Shown here: piece after piece, positions 16,317 through 25,848 of the stretch
Layout: each line of letters starts with the position of its first letter
How positions within the stretch are numbered: the stretch's first letter is position 1
From: Billgrantia bachuensis
GTDB taxonomy: Bacteria; Pseudomonadota; Gammaproteobacteria; Pseudomonadales; Halomonadaceae
Direction of reading: 5' to 3'
Length of the DNA stretch: 64,000 nucleotides
Assembly (NCBI RefSeq): GCF_011742165.1
Contig: NZ_JAAQTO010000028.1
Location: forward strand, 124,001 to 188,000
Translations under genes and position numbers: made by a program
Notes under the pieces: model-generated
Database searches by the model: none
What the model saw: only the letters and a program-made list of their open reading frames with translations
What the model was told of the DNA's origin: nothing

Positions 16317-16345
16317 ATACTAGGACCAAAGAAGCATGCTGTCAA
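16317..16345 (-). promoter_or_regulatory. Sigma70-type promoter of the metNIQ leader
   Basis: On the minus strand TTGACA (16345-16340) is a perfect -35 box, followed by a 17-base spacer and TAGTAT (16322-16317) as -10. Transcription should start near 16310, a few bases before the riboswitch P1 helix, so promoter and aptamer positions support each other. Confidence 0.85.
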
Positions 16346-16536
16346 TGCATTGGTGTATGTTTGCACTCGATGCCTGAATACTCAGGAAGAAATGCTGGCT
16401 CCGGCGTTTTCGGCGTGACTTCGTTCTGGCGAATGAGTTGTCGATCATAACCACGCCAATGGACGTCGCGTTGCCGAATTCTTACACTGCGAAACTCATC
16501 AACTCTCGCCCCGGCAGGGGCTGCCCAGGAGGCGTC
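16346..16536. other. Intergenic region between the divergent metN leader and riboflavin synthase gene
   Basis: This 191-base stretch is the remainder of a 435-base gap; the rest holds the metN promoter, riboswitch and attenuator. It must contain the ribE promoter. I checked for an FMN riboswitch (RFN element) and saw none. No further gene is supported here. Confidence 0.5.
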
Positions 16537-17166
16537 ATGTTCACAGGCATCGTGCAGGGGACGGCCGAGATCGTCGCCATCAACGAAGCGGAGGCATTCC
16601 GTAACCATGTGGTAAGCCTGCCCGAGCAGCTGCGCGAAGGCCTCGAGCTCGGAGCCTCGGTGGCTCACAACGGCGTCTGCCTGACCGTCACCGCCATCGA
16701 AGGCGAGCGGGTCAGCTTCGACCTGATGCGCGAAACGCTGCGCGTGACCAATCTCGGTGCGTTGCGCGAAGGGGATCGCGTCAATGTCGAGCGGGCGGCG
16801 CGCTTCGGTGACGAGATAGGCGGCCATGCGATGTCCGGGCACGTCATGGCCATGGCGGAGTTGGTGGAGCTGGACCAGGCGCCCAATAACCGCCGGCTTT
16901 GGTTCGAGGTGCCTCATGCGCTGGGGCGCTTCCTGTTCGACAAGGGCTACATCGGTGTCGACGGCATCAGCCTGACGATAGGTGAGGTGCGGCGTGCCAC
17001 AGTCGACCATGGACCGCGCTTCTGCGTCGATCTGATTCCCGAGACACTGGAGCGCACCATCCTGGTCGATCGCGTGCCGGGTGACCGGGTCAATATCGAG
17101 ATCGATCCACAGACCCAGGCCATCGTCGAGACGGTCGAGCGTGTGCTCGCATCGCGTGGTGGCTGA
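16537..17166 (+). CDS. ribE: Riboflavin synthase (alpha subunit)
   Basis: Dismutates two molecules of 6,7-dimethyl-8-ribityllumazine to riboflavin and the ribityl-pyrimidinedione. 209 residues comprising two tandem lumazine-binding barrels, each with its signature: MFTGIVQGTAEI...GASVAHNGVCLTVT in the first and GGHAMSGHVMAM...YIGVDGISLTI in the second. An AGGAGG box four bases before the ATG decides the start, as the frame is open 33 codons further. It stands alone, divergent from metN. It is also called ribC in some genomes. Confidence 0.95.
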   Translation: MFTGIVQGTAEIVAINEAEAFRNHVVSLPEQLREGLELGASVAHNGVCLTVTAIEGERVSFDLMRETLRVTNLGALREGDRVNVERAARFGDEIGGHAMSGHVMAMAELVELDQAPNNRRLWFEVPHALGRFLFDKGYIGVDGISLTIGEVRRATVDHGPRFCVDLIPETLERTILVDRVPGDRVNIEIDPQTQAIVETVERVLASRGG

Positions 17167-17367
17167 TTCTGGTTCAAATGACCGTTTCGTCAAGTCTGCG
17201 TTGGTAGCCGCGCTGGCGCATGGCGCAGAGTTTGCTTATACAGAGCGAACCGTGCCGCGGCATGGCGTTCAGGGCGACCTCGCATCGTCGGCAGCCTTTG
17301 GGTACCATGTGCGGCTTTTCTCGCTCCCAGGCCGAATAACCAGCCCTAGTGCGCAGGAATGCCAAAA

Positions 17368-18669
17368 ATGAAGAATCTCCTCGAAAGACACTTCAAGCTG
17401 ACAGAGCACAATACCAGCGTGAAGACCGAGGTCATTGCCGGGATTACCACTTTCCTGACCATGGCCTACATCATTTTCGTCAACCCCAGCATTCTCTCCG
17501 AAGCGGGGATGGATTACGGCGCGGTGTTCGTCGCGACATGCTTGGCTGCTGCCGTCGGCTGTCTGATCATGGGCATATGGGCGAACTATCCGATCGCCCA
17601 GGCGCCCGGCATGGGACTCAATGCCTTTTTCACCTATGGCGTCGTGCTCGGCATGGGCTACACCTGGGAGGCGGCACTGGGGGCCGTGTTCCTCTCCGGT
17701 TTCTGCTTCTTCCTGCTCAGTATCTTCAAGATCAGGGAGTGGATCATCAACTCCATTCCACTCTCCCTGAGGTTGGGGATCGCCGCCGGTATCGGCCTGT
17801 TCCTGGCCATGATCGCGCTGAAGAATGCCGGCATCGTGGTAGCGAACCCGGCCACCTACGTGGCGCTTGGCGACCTCTCCGAGCCTGCTGCCATCTATGC
17901 GTTGCTGGGCTTCTTCGCCATTACCGCCATGGCTTATCTGCGCATTACCGGGGCGGTAATGATCGGTATCCTCGGCGTGACTCTGGTGGCGATGCTGCTC
18001 GGGCACAACGAGTACGGCGGGCTGATGTCGATGCCGCCTTCCATTGCGCCGACCTTCATGGCCTTGGACCTGGCGGGTGCCCTCGACGTGGCCATGCTCA
18101 GCGTGATCTTCGCCTTTCTGTTCGTCGACCTGTTCGACACCTCCGGTACGCTGGTGGGGGTGGCGCACAAGGGTGGCCTGCTCGACAAGGACGGCAAGCT
18201 GCCGCGTCTGGGTCGCGCAATGATGGCCGACAGCGGTGCTTCAATGGCCGGTGCCGTGCTGGGTACCTCGACCACCACCAGCTATATCGAGTCCACTGCC
18301 GGTATCGTCTCGGGTGGCCGTACCGGGCTGACTGCCGTGGTAGTGGCCGCGCTGTTCCTGATCAGCCTGTTCTTCGCGCCGTTGGCGGGCTCGATCCCGG
18401 CCTACGCCACTGCTGGCGCACTGCTCTACGTTGCGGTGCTGATGGCTGGTAGCCTGGCCCACGCCAACTGGGACGACCCGACCGATGCCGCCCCTGTGTT
18501 GATTGCCGCTCTGGCCATGCCGCTGACCTTCTCCATCGCCGAAGGCATTGCGCTGGGCTTCATCAGCTACGCTGCTATCAAGACCCTCTCCGGCCGCTTC
18601 CGTGACCTCAACCCGGCCGTGGTCGTGCTGGCGATCCTGTTCGTATTGAAGTTCCTGTTCCTAGACTGA
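17368..18669 (+). CDS. NCS2-family purine permease (AzgA-like)
   Basis: Inner-membrane nucleobase:proton symporter of the AzgA-like branch of NCS2, usually carrying adenine, guanine or hypoxanthine. 433 residues with about 12-14 transmembrane segments. Motifs: [21 protein letters not shown] at the N-terminus, [14 protein letters not shown], and [15 protein letters not shown] plus [15 protein letters not shown] in the core. The ATG at 17368 has AGGA at a good distance, while the one nine bases earlier is too close to it. It is followed 22 bases later by apt, so uptake and salvage of purine bases are probably co-expressed. Confidence 0.92.
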   Translation: MKNLLERHFKLTEHNTSVKTEVIAGITTFLTMAYIIFVNPSILSEAGMDYGAVFVATCLAAAVGCLIMGIWANYPIAQAPGMGLNAFFTYGVVLGMGYTWEAALGAVFLSGFCFFLLSIFKIREWIINSIPLSLRLGIAAGIGLFLAMIALKNAGIVVANPATYVALGDLSEPAAIYALLGFFAITAMAYLRITGAVMIGILGVTLVAMLLGHNEYGGLMSMPPSIAPTFMALDLAGALDVAMLSVIFAFLFVDLFDTSGTLVGVAHKGGLLDKDGKLPRLGRAMMADSGASMAGAVLGTSTTTSYIESTAGIVSGGRTGLTAVVVAALFLISLFFAPLAGSIPAYATAGALLYVAVLMAGSLAHANWDDPTDAAPVLIAALAMPLTFSIAEGIALGFISYAAIKTLSGRFRDLNPAVVVLAILFVLKFLFLD

Positions 18670-18691
18670 CATTTCCTCACCGAGAGCTGCG

Positions 18692-19237
18692 ATGAGCATT
18701 TACGGCGACTACATCAAGTCCGTGATCCGAACCGTCCCCGACTGGCCGCAGCAGGGGGTCAACTTTCGCGACATCACGCCGCTGCTGCAGAACAGCTCGG
18801 CATTCCGCAAGCTGATCGACAGCTTCGTGCATCGCTACCAGGACATGGAACTGGATGCGATCGCCGCCATCGACGCGCGGGGGTTCATCATCGGTGCACC
18901 GGTTGCCTACGAGCTGGGCTGCAGCTTCGTGCCGGTACGCAAGAAGGGCAAACTGCCGTTTCGCACCATCAGCGAGACTTATACGCTCGAGTACGGACAG
19001 GCCGAGGTGGAGCTGCATTCCGATGCATTTCGCCAGGGTGACAGGATCCTGATCATGGACGATCTGATCGCCACCGGCGGTACCATGCTGGCCGCCGCCA
19101 AGCTCATCACGCGTACTGGTGGGCAGGTGGTGGAGACCGCCACCATCATCGACCTGCCGGAGATCGGTGGGTCGGCAAGGATTCGCGAGGCCGGTTTCGG
19201 CGTCTTTGCGGTCTGCTCCTTCAATGAGGACGAGTAA
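18692..19237 (+). CDS. apt: Adenine phosphoribosyltransferase
   Basis: Converts adenine and PRPP to AMP and pyrophosphate. 181 residues. The PRPP-binding motif [14 protein letters not shown] is at about 114-127, and the N-terminal part has [13 protein letters not shown] and [20 protein letters not shown], typical of Apt. It lies between the purine permease and gpt in what looks like a salvage operon. Confidence 0.97.
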   Translation: MSIYGDYIKSVIRTVPDWPQQGVNFRDITPLLQNSSAFRKLIDSFVHRYQDMELDAIAAIDARGFIIGAPVAYELGCSFVPVRKKGKLPFRTISETYTLEYGQAEVELHSDAFRQGDRILIMDDLIATGGTMLAAAKLITRTGGQVVETATIIDLPEIGGSARIREAGFGVFAVCSFNEDE

Positions 19238-19244
19238 CATCACC

Positions 19245-19724
19245 ATGAGCAACGCCCGCTATCATCAGCACTTCACCGTCTCCTGGGATCAGTTGCATCG
19301 AGACGTGCGCGAACTCTGTCACCGTCTGGTCGAACGCGACTTCAAGGGCATCGTGGCGATCACTCGGGGCGGTCTGATTCCGGCGGCCCTGTTCGCCCGC
19401 GAGCTCAACGTTCGCCTCATCGATACCGTCTGTATCAGCAGCTACGACCATATGGACCAGGGTGGACTGGATGTCATGAAGGGCGTCGATCATGACGGTG
19501 ACGGCTGGCTGCTGGTCGATGATCTGGTCGATACCGGCAAGACGGCGCGCAAGGTGCGCGAGATGCTGCCCAAAGCGCACTTCGTCACCGTTTATGCCAA
19601 GCCGGAGGGGCGACCGCTGGTCGATCAGTACCTGACCGAGGTGGCGCAGGACTGCTGGATCCAGTTTCCGTGGGATATGGGGGTTGCCTATGTGGAGCCC
19701 CTGGTCGATCAGGTCAAGCGATAA
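19245..19724 (+). CDS. gpt: Xanthine-guanine phosphoribosyltransferase
   Basis: Type I phosphoribosyltransferase converting xanthine or guanine (hypoxanthine poorly) to nucleotides. 159 residues, similar to E. coli Gpt. PRPP loop [21 protein letters not shown]-terminal [20 protein letters not shown], and a C-terminal [12 protein letters not shown]. The start is the ATG just after the apt stop; a longer frame upstream overlaps apt and is not used. Its ribosome site falls within the apt 3' end, suggesting coupling. Confidence 0.93.
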   Translation: MSNARYHQHFTVSWDQLHRDVRELCHRLVERDFKGIVAITRGGLIPAALFARELNVRLIDTVCISSYDHMDQGGLDVMKGVDHDGDGWLLVDDLVDTGKTARKVREMLPKAHFVTVYAKPEGRPLVDQYLTEVAQDCWIQFPWDMGVAYVEPLVDQVKR

Positions 19725-19740
19725 GCGAGTCGAGCACGAC

Positions 19741-20424
19741 ATGAACTGTCCATTACCGGAGAGCTGGCAGCGCTGGCTGGGGAGCGAGTTCGAGGCCTCA
19801 TACATGCAAGCGCTACGTGATTTCCTGGCTGCCGAGAAATCAGCCAGGAAGGTCATCTACCCGCACTCCTCGAACTGGTTTCGGGCGTTCGAATTGACGC
19901 CGCTGGAGCGGGTCAAGGTGGTCATCCTGGGGCAAGATCCCTACCACGGCCCCAATCAGGCCCACGGACTGTGCTTCTCGGTGATGCCCGGGGTGGCAAC
20001 GCCGCCGTCGCTGGTCAACATCTACAAGGAACTGGTCGCCGACGTCGGCTTCCAACCGGTCGATCATGGCAATCTCGAGTACTGGGCGCGTCAGGGCGTA
20101 CTGTTGCTCAACACCTCGCTGACGGTAGAGCAGGGCAATGCCGGTTCGCACCGCGGCAAGGGCTGGGAGCCCTTCACAGACCGTGCCATAGAGGTCGTCA
20201 ATGCCCATGCCGACCCCTGCGTGTTCCTGCTGTGGGGCAGCCATGCCCGGCAGAAGAAGGCGCTGATCGATACATCGCGACACCTGGTGCTGGAGTCACC
20301 GCATCCGTCGCCGCTCTCGGCGCACCGGGGCTTCTTCGGCAATCGCCATTTTTCCCGGGCCAATGCGTTCCTCATGGCAAACGGACGTGAGCCGATCGAT
20401 TGGCAGCTTCCCGCGACACCCTGA
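19741..20424 (+). CDS. ung: Uracil-DNA glycosylase
   Basis: Removes uracil from DNA in base-excision repair. 227 residues, typical of family 1. Catalytic water-activating motif GQDPYHG at 64-70 (Asp66), [10 protein letters not shown], and the C-terminal [13 protein letters not shown] loop with the catalytic His are all present. It lies in the middle of a nucleobase-salvage run, 16 bases after gpt and about 100 before upp. This placement may be incidental. Confidence 0.97.
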   Translation: MNCPLPESWQRWLGSEFEASYMQALRDFLAAEKSARKVIYPHSSNWFRAFELTPLERVKVVILGQDPYHGPNQAHGLCFSVMPGVATPPSLVNIYKELVADVGFQPVDHGNLEYWARQGVLLLNTSLTVEQGNAGSHRGKGWEPFTDRAIEVVNAHADPCVFLLWGSHARQKKALIDTSRHLVLESPHPSPLSAHRGFFGNRHFSRANAFLMANGREPIDWQLPATP

Positions 20425-20523
20425 AGCTGCGCCTTAACCTCGCTACGGGATAAGGGTAAAATGGCGCGCGATTCGTCCCGGCAATGATTGAGTCACTCCA
20501 ACCCCCACGCCAAGAGGTCCGTC

Positions 20524-21153
20524 ATGAGCGTCCACGCCATCCAACATCCGCTGGTCCAGCACAAGCTGGGTCTGATGCGCGAAGCCGGCATCAGCACCAA
20601 GAGCTTTCGTGAGCTGGCCGGTGAGCTGGCCAAGTTGCTCACCTACGAGGCGACCCAGGATCTGGAGCTGGAAGAACAGAATATCGACGGCTGGAGCGGC
20701 GAACCGATTCCGGTAAAGCTGCTCAAGGGCAAGAAGGTGACCATCGTGCCGATCCTGCGTGCCGGGCTCGGCATGCTCGACGGTGTGACCGACCTGATCC
20801 CGAGTGCACGGATCAGCGTGGTGGGGCTTTATCGTGACGAGGAGACGCTGCAGCCGGTGCCCTATTTCGCCAAGTTCGCCGGCGACCTCGACGAGCGCAT
20901 GGCCATCGTCATCGACCCGATGCTGGCGACCGGCGGCACCATGGTGGCGACGCTCGACATGCTGCGCGAGCGTGGCTGCCAGCAGATGAGAGTGATCGTG
21001 CTGGTGGCGGCCCCCGAGGGGATCAAGCGGGTGCAGGATGCCTATCCCGACATCGAGATCTATACCGCCGCCGTCGACGACCATCTCGATGATCACGGCT
21101 ATATCGTGCCGGGCCTGGGGGATGCCGGGGACAAGATCTTCGGCACCCGGTAA
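20524..21153 (+). CDS. upp: Uracil phosphoribosyltransferase
   Basis: Makes UMP from uracil and PRPP. 209 residues. Characteristic motifs: [40 protein letters not shown] (PRPP loop) and the C-terminal [17 protein letters not shown], the uracil-binding segment. The start MSVHAIQHP follows a GAGG site; the open frame extends 12 codons upstream. It is followed by a terminator and then uraA, the matching permease. Confidence 0.97.
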   Translation: MSVHAIQHPLVQHKLGLMREAGISTKSFRELAGELAKLLTYEATQDLELEEQNIDGWSGEPIPVKLLKGKKVTIVPILRAGLGMLDGVTDLIPSARISVVGLYRDEETLQPVPYFAKFAGDLDERMAIVIDPMLATGGTMVATLDMLRERGCQQMRVIVLVAAPEGIKRVQDAYPDIEIYTAAVDDHLDDHGYIVPGLGDAGDKIFGTR

Positions 21154-21206
21154 TTTTTCGCCTGCTTTCGCTCGTCGAGGTTCATTGGCAAAAAACACAA
21201 GATGCT

Positions 21207-21237
21207 GCCCCTGAGATCGCGGTCCAGGGGCGTTTTT
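21207..21237 (+). terminator. Rho-independent terminator after upp
   Basis: Stem GCCCCTG (21207-21213) with CAGGGGC (21225-21231), then G and five T. It lies about 50 bases after upp and before uraA, so uraA probably has its own promoter or depends on read-through. Confidence 0.75.
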
Positions 21238-21289
21238 CTGGGCAGGATGCCTTCATTCGACCAACGACACTAAAGAAGGATAGCTTCCC

Positions 21290-22534
21290 ATGAGCGAACA
21301 AGTGGCGGCTGCGCAGGCGCCGACCGACTCCCTGCCCAGGGTTCTCCTGACCGGGGCGCAAATGCTTTTCGTCGCCTTCGGCGCCCTGGTGCTGGTGCCG
21401 CTGTTGACCGGGCTCGACCCCAGCGTGGCGCTATTCACCGCCGGAATCGGTACCCTGCTGTTCCATGGCGTGACCCGGGTTACCGTGCCGGTCTTCCTGG
21501 CCTCGTCGTTTGCCTTCATTGCACCGATCCAGGGTTCGGTGGCCAACTTCGGTGTGCCCGCCACCATGGGTGGGTTGATGGCGGCGGGGCTGGTCTACGT
21601 GGCGATCTCCCAGGCGGTGCGCATGAAGGGCACGGCCTGGCTGCACCGCCTGTTGCCGCCGGTAGTGGTGGGGCCGGTGATCATGGTGATCGGTCTGGCA
21701 CTGGCCCCGGTAGCGGTGAGTATGGCGACCGGTGAAACCAGCGACCATATCGACTATGGGCCTGCCATTTTGCTGTCGATGGCCAGCCTGCTGGTAACGC
21801 TGGTGCTGGCCGTTTTCGGGCGTGGCCTGCTGCGGCTGGTGCCGATCATGGGCGGCATTCTGGTGGGCTATGCCATGGCCTTGATGATGGGGCTGGTGGA
21901 TTTTACGCCGGTGCATGAGGCGGCATGGCTGGCCATGCCCGCGTTCACTGCGCCGAGTTTTCACTGGGCGGCGATCCTGTTCATGATCCCGGTGGCCATT
22001 GCGCCTGCCGTCGAGCATATCGGCGACATGATCGCCATCGGCTCGGTCACCCGCCAGAACTACCTGGAGAAGCCGGGGCTGCACCGCACCCTGCTGGGCG
22101 ACGGGTTGGCGACCTCTGCCGCGGCGCTGTTCGGCGGCCCACCCAACACCACCTACTCGGAAGTGACCGGGGCGGTCACGCTGACCCGGGCGTTCAACCC
22201 CAGGATCATGGTAGTGGCCGCCTGCTTCGCCATCGGGCTGGCCTTCGTCGCCAAGCTTGGCGCGTTGCTGCAGACCATTCCCGGGCCGGTGATGGGTGGC
22301 ATCATGACCCTTCTGTTCGGCTCCATCGCGGTGGTGGGTATGAATACCCTGGTTCGCGCCGGGCATTCGCTGACTGCGCCGCGCAACCTGGTCGTGGTGT
22401 CGCTGATCCTGGTGTTCGGTATCGGCGGCATGCAGTTCGGGGGCGGGCAGTTCACCCTGCAAGGAGTGAGCCTGGCCGCGCTGGTGGGCATCGTGCTGAA
22501 TTGGGTGCTGCCCGGCGCCGAAGAGGAGAGCTGA
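21290..22534 (+). CDS. uraA: Uracil permease (NCS2 family)
   Basis: Proton-coupled uracil importer in the inner membrane. 414 residues, about 14 transmembrane segments. Motifs typical of UraA: GAQMLFVAFGALVLVPLLTGLDPSVALFTAGIGTLLFH (in parts), PVFLASSFAFIAPI, VAIAPAVEHIGDMIAIG (transport-site Glu in AVEHIGD) and GLATSAAALFGGPPNTTYSE. It follows upp, the enzyme that traps imported uracil as UMP. Convergent with the cupin regulator gene. Confidence 0.95.
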   Translation: MSEQVAAAQAPTDSLPRVLLTGAQMLFVAFGALVLVPLLTGLDPSVALFTAGIGTLLFHGVTRVTVPVFLASSFAFIAPIQGSVANFGVPATMGGLMAAGLVYVAISQAVRMKGTAWLHRLLPPVVVGPVIMVIGLALAPVAVSMATGETSDHIDYGPAILLSMASLLVTLVLAVFGRGLLRLVPIMGGILVGYAMALMMGLVDFTPVHEAAWLAMPAFTAPSFHWAAILFMIPVAIAPAVEHIGDMIAIGSVTRQNYLEKPGLHRTLLGDGLATSAAALFGGPPNTTYSEVTGAVTLTRAFNPRIMVVAACFAIGLAFVAKLGALLQTIPGPVMGGIMTLLFGSIAVVGMNTLVRAGHSLTAPRNLVVVSLILVFGIGGMQFGGGQFTLQGVSLAALVGIVLNWVLPGAEEES

Positions 22535-22580
22535 GCCTCGTTGGAAACGCCGACGAGCGCAGCCAGTTTTCGGACAAAGC

Positions 22581-23162
22581 TCAGGTGTGATGCATCTCCC
22601 TGCCGCCTTCAGAAAAGGTCGGCGGGGAGTTGGCGCTGACGATGACGCACTCCTCGTTGCTGACGTTGCGGAAGCGGTGGGGCAGGCGTGAGTCGAAGTA
22701 GTAGGCGTCACCGGCGCGCAACAGTCGCGCTTCGCCGGCTACGGTGAGTTCGATCTCGCCGGCTACCACCACGCCGCCTTCCTCACCGTCGTGCTCGAGC
22801 ATCTCATCGCCGGTGTCGGCTCCGGGCGGGTAACGCTCATGGATGATCGACATGCTGCGATCGGGGCGGCGTGCCGCCACCAGGCGCCATGACAGGTGGC
22901 CGTCGCCTATTTCGGTGAGCTCAGCGGCAGGGTAGAAAGCACGCGGCGGGGAGGGTTCGTCGCCGGCGAAGAAGGCGCTGATCGATACCGGCAAGGCATC
23001 GAGAATCTTCTTCAGTGAGCTTACCGAAGGGCTGACGCTGTTCTGCTCGATCAGCGAGATGGTGCTGTTGGTGACGCCGGCTCGTTTGGCCAGCTCCCGT
23101 TGGGACAGCTTGCGTGCCTTGCGTAATTCGCGCAGGCGGGTCCCCACATCAAATCCATCCAT
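22581..23162 (-). CDS. XRE-family regulator with C-terminal cupin domain (PuuR-like)
   Basis: 193-residue regulator. An XRE helix-turn-helix at about 5-62 (GTRLRELRKARKLSQRELAKRAGVTNSTISLIEQ in parts) is joined to a cupin sensor domain (about 105-185: GEEGGVVVAGEIELTVAGE, DAYYFDSRLPHRFRN). Overall architecture and the ending ANSPPTF match PuuR, the putrescine-degradation repressor, but no polyamine genes are nearby, so the effector is unknown. Start at MDGFDVG; an ATG 12 codons earlier is a possible alternative and the open frame runs further. Divergent from mobA. Confidence 0.85.
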   Translation of the reverse strand: MDGFDVGTRLRELRKARKLSQRELAKRAGVTNSTISLIEQNSVSPSVSSLKKILDALPVSISAFFAGDEPSPPRAFYPAAELTEIGDGHLSWRLVAARRPDRSMSIIHERYPPGADTGDEMLEHDGEEGGVVVAGEIELTVAGEARLLRAGDAYYFDSRLPHRFRNVSNEECVIVSANSPPTFSEGGREMHHT

Positions 23163-23294
23163 TGTCAGGTCCAGAGTCGTTCGATTTGTTTGACACATGA
23201 TACCTGCTGTCGCCGTCATGTATAAGATGATCCGGATCATGGTGGGGTGGGATTGGCTCACTGGCCATGGCACCGGCGTGCCGGCTAAGGCATC

Positions 23295-23933
23295 ATGGTG
23301 GATATGTCCGATCGACCCGTCATCAGCATGCCGAACCCACTGACCGATGTTACCGGCCTGATCCTGGCTGGTGGTCAAGGTCGCCGCATGGGTGGGCGCG
23401 ACAAAGGGCTGGAGTTGTTGGGTGGTGTTTCGCTGGTTGCCCATGTTTGCGAACGCCTGGCGGGCAGGGTCGCCGAGGTGCTGATCAGTGCCAATCGCCA
23501 TCTCGAACGCTACCGGTGCCTTGCCGACCGTGTCGTGACCGACGCCGAGGGCGGCTTCCAGGGACCGCTGATGGGTATTTACAGCGGCCTGCGTGCCGCC
23601 ACCACGCCATGGGTGCTGGTCGTACCCTGCGATACGCCGTTACTGCCGCCTGATCTGGTGGACAGGATGGTGGCTGGTGTCGGTCGCCATCGCATCGCCG
23701 TGGCGCATGATGGAGAGCGCCTGCATCCGGTCGTGGTCCTGCTGGAGCGAGCGCTGGCGGAGGACCTGCATGCCGCTCTTGCGGCGGGAGAGCGAAAGGT
23801 CGGTCGCTGGTTCGAGCGTCACGCCTGGACCCGTGTGGATTTCAGCGATTGCCCCGAAGCTTTCGGCAATCTCAATAGCGAAGAGGACAAGCGGCGCCTG
23901 GAGGCGCGCCTTGACGAGGAGAGTCGCCCCTGA
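23295..23933 (+). CDS. mobA: Molybdenum cofactor guanylyltransferase
   Basis: Attaches GMP from GTP to molybdopterin to make the MGD form of the cofactor. 212 residues. Nucleotide-binding signature LILAGGQGRRMGGRDKGL near residues 18-35, GPLMGIYSGL, and VVPCDTPLLPPDL with the metal-binding Asp. The true start may be one of three nearby in-frame ATGs (23295, 23304, 23328); the first has TAAGG four bases ahead. Its stop overlaps the mobB ATG. First gene of a five-gene cofactor operon. Confidence 0.93.
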   Translation: MVDMSDRPVISMPNPLTDVTGLILAGGQGRRMGGRDKGLELLGGVSLVAHVCERLAGRVAEVLISANRHLERYRCLADRVVTDAEGGFQGPLMGIYSGLRAATTPWVLVVPCDTPLLPPDLVDRMVAGVGRHRIAVAHDGERLHPVVVLLERALAEDLHAALAAGERKVGRWFERHAWTRVDFSDCPEAFGNLNSEEDKRRLEARLDEESRP

Positions 23934-24505
23934 TGTCACGACCTCAGTATGCCCCGCTGAGCCTCGACGATACGCCGCCGCTGCTCGGCATTGCCGCCTG
24001 GAGCGGGACCGGCAAGACCACGTTGCTCGAGAGCCTGTTGCCACGCCTTACGGCACGTGGGTTGCGTACGGCTGTGATCAAGCATGCGCATCATGGTTTC
24101 GACGTCGATCAGCCGGGCAAGGACAGCCATCGCCTGCGCCAGGCGGGTGCCACGCCGATGTTGGTTGCCTCCCGGACCAGGTGGGCCATGATGATGGAAA
24201 CTCCCGAGCAAGAGGAGGCCGACCTTGCGCAGCTGATCGAGATGCTACGCCCCCAGCGCCCGGACCTGATACTGGTGGAGGGCTTCAAGGCATGGCCCTT
24301 GCCCAAGCTCGAGCTGTACCGGGAAGCCCTCGGCAAGACACTTCGTGTGGCCGAGGATCCTTGGATAAAGGCTGTGGCCAGTCACCCACCGCTCCATGTG
24401 CCGGCCGGTGTCGATTGGCTCGATCTGGACGATCTGGAGGCCATCGCCGAGTGGGTAGCCGCCTGGCCGTCGCGATGGCCGGAAGAGCGGGTACCGCGTG
24501 ATTGA
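23933..24505 (+). CDS. mobB: Molybdopterin-guanine dinucleotide biosynthesis adapter
   Basis: GTP-binding P-loop protein that assists MobA. 190 residues. Walker A GIAAWSGTGKTTLLE at about 18-32 (GxxxxGKT), then AVIKHAHHGFDVDQPGKDSHR and PDLILVEGFK, all typical of MobB. Starts within the mobA stop codon, so translation is coupled. Confidence 0.94.
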   Translation: MSRPQYAPLSLDDTPPLLGIAAWSGTGKTTLLESLLPRLTARGLRTAVIKHAHHGFDVDQPGKDSHRLRQAGATPMLVASRTRWAMMMETPEQEEADLAQLIEMLRPQRPDLILVEGFKAWPLPKLELYREALGKTLRVAEDPWIKAVASHPPLHVPAGVDWLDLDDLEAIAEWVAAWPSRWPEERVPRD

Positions 24506-24565
24506 TCTGATCGGCTTGCCCGCTGCGAAATTGTGTTCGAACAACCGAATTCGAGGCTGCCTCAC

Positions 24566-25375
24566 ATGAGTCTGACCCATCTCAACCAGCGCGGCGAGGC
24601 CCACATGGTCGACGTCGCCGACAAGGCCGAAAGTCGCCGCGAGGCGATTGCCTCCGGTCATATTCAGATGAAGCCCGAGACGCTGACACTGCTCAGCGAA
24701 GGCGGGCTGCCCAAGGGCGACGTACTGGCTACTGCGCGTATCGCCGGTATCCAGGCCGCCAAGCGAACCCATGAGTTGATTCCGCTGTGTCATGCGCTGC
24801 CACTATCGAAGGTGGCAATCGATTTTCGCCTGGATGAAGTGAATCACCGGGTCGAAGTGATTGCCACCTGCCGCCTCAACGGCCGTACCGGGGTGGAAAT
24901 GGAGGCCCTGACTGCGGTCTCGGTGGCTTGCCTGACGCTCTATGACATGTGCAAGGCAGTGGACAAGGAGATGGAGATCGGTGCCATTCATCTCGACGCC
25001 AAGCGTGGCGGAAAATCGGGCGACTATCAGCGCCAGCCAGGCTTGACAGCGGCTCCGATCGTCACCGGGGAGGGTGCCGCGGGTCAGGTGTCGGTGGGCA
25101 GTCGCTGCGATATCGACTCGCCTTGCGTCAGGGTCAAGTTTCTCGCCGAGTTGCGTGAGCGGCTTGGCGTCAGCGAGTTGACCCTGCCGCTCGACACCCT
25201 GCCGAGCACCGATGTCGGCGGGCTAAAGAGCGCGCTGTTGAAGCGCGATGCGCGCTTTGCGCGACTGAGCGAGGGGCGGGTGCTGTGCGCGGTGAATCAA
25301 GTCATGGCGCTTGATCCCACGCCGATCACCAATGACGATGAAGTGGCATTCTTCCCACCGGTAACGGGAGGCTGA
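24566..25375 (+). CDS. MoaC-MoaD fusion: cyclic pyranopterin phosphate synthase plus molybdopterin synthase small subunit
   Basis: One 269-residue frame carrying two normally separate proteins. Residues 1-155 are Moa[37 protein letters not shown] (in parts) and [11 protein letters not shown], with K50, D127 and K130 matching E. coli catalytic K51, D128 and K131. A linker of about 30 residues ([20 protein letters not shown]) leads to MoaD at about 187-269 ([34 protein letters not shown]). The Gly-Gly tail, which must be thiocarboxylated, is free at the C-terminus, so the carrier should work. The start is chosen by alignment to MoaC. Confidence 0.9.
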   Translation: MSLTHLNQRGEAHMVDVADKAESRREAIASGHIQMKPETLTLLSEGGLPKGDVLATARIAGIQAAKRTHELIPLCHALPLSKVAIDFRLDEVNHRVEVIATCRLNGRTGVEMEALTAVSVACLTLYDMCKAVDKEMEIGAIHLDAKRGGKSGDYQRQPGLTAAPIVTGEGAAGQVSVGSRCDIDSPCVRVKFLAELRERLGVSELTLPLDTLPSTDVGGLKSALLKRDARFARLSEGRVLCAVNQVMALDPTPITNDDEVAFFPPVTGG

Positions 25376-25380
25376 GCGGC

Positions 25381-25848
25381 ATGATCCGGGTACAACAGGC
25401 GCCCTTCGATGCTGGTAGCGAACAACGGCAGCTACTGGAAGGGCGTTCGGACATCGGGGCAGTAGTCAGCTTCACCGGGCTGGTACGCGACTTCAACGAG
25501 CGCCCCGACGTAAACGCGTTGACGCTCGAGCACTACCCGGGCATGACGGAATCCGCCCTGGGGGAGATCGTGGCGGAAGCCGAGTCGCGCTGGCCGCTCC
25601 AGGGGATACGTGTCATACATCGGGTTGGACGCCTTTCCCCGGGGGAGCCTATCGTATTGGTGGTTGTCGCCAGTGCTCACCGCCGTGCGGCTTTCGAGGC
25701 CTGCGACTTCATCATGGACTACCTGAAGACCCGTGCGCCTTTCTGGAAAAAGGAGCATAGCATCACCGGGGACTACTGGGTTGCCGAGCGCGAATCGGAC
25801 CACCGGGATGCCAGCCGCTGGGAGAGCGATGATGACAAAATCCCCTGA
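25381..25848 (+). CDS. moaE: Molybdopterin synthase catalytic subunit
   Basis: Large subunit of molybdopterin synthase, which uses the MoaD thiocarboxylate to insert the dithiolene sulfurs. 155 residues. Catalytic lysines lie in [13 protein letters not shown] (K116 and K123/K124, matching E. coli K119 and K126); [22 protein letters not shown] is typical. Starts five bases after the MoaC-MoaD fusion, its predicted partner, and overlaps moaA by 17 bases. Confidence 0.95.
   Translation: MIRVQQAPFDAGSEQRQLLEGRSDIGAVVSFTGLVRDFNERPDVNALTLEHYPGMTESALGEIVAEAESRWPLQGIRVIHRVGRLSPGEPIVLVVVASAHRRAAFEACDFIMDYLKTRAPFWKKEHSITGDYWVAERESDHRDASRWESDDDKIP

Noticed and set aside
16346..16536. Possible FMN riboswitch before riboflavin synthase
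   Set aside because: No RFN-element core sequences or pairing seen; only an ordinary ribosome site is evident.
17167..17367. Possible purine riboswitch before the NCS2 permease
   Set aside because: The conserved three-way junction bases of purine riboswitches are not present in the 200-base upstream region.
21431..22711. A 426-codon minus-strand frame opposite uraA
   Set aside because: A shadow of uraA, rich in His, Gln and Arg, with no recognisable domain.
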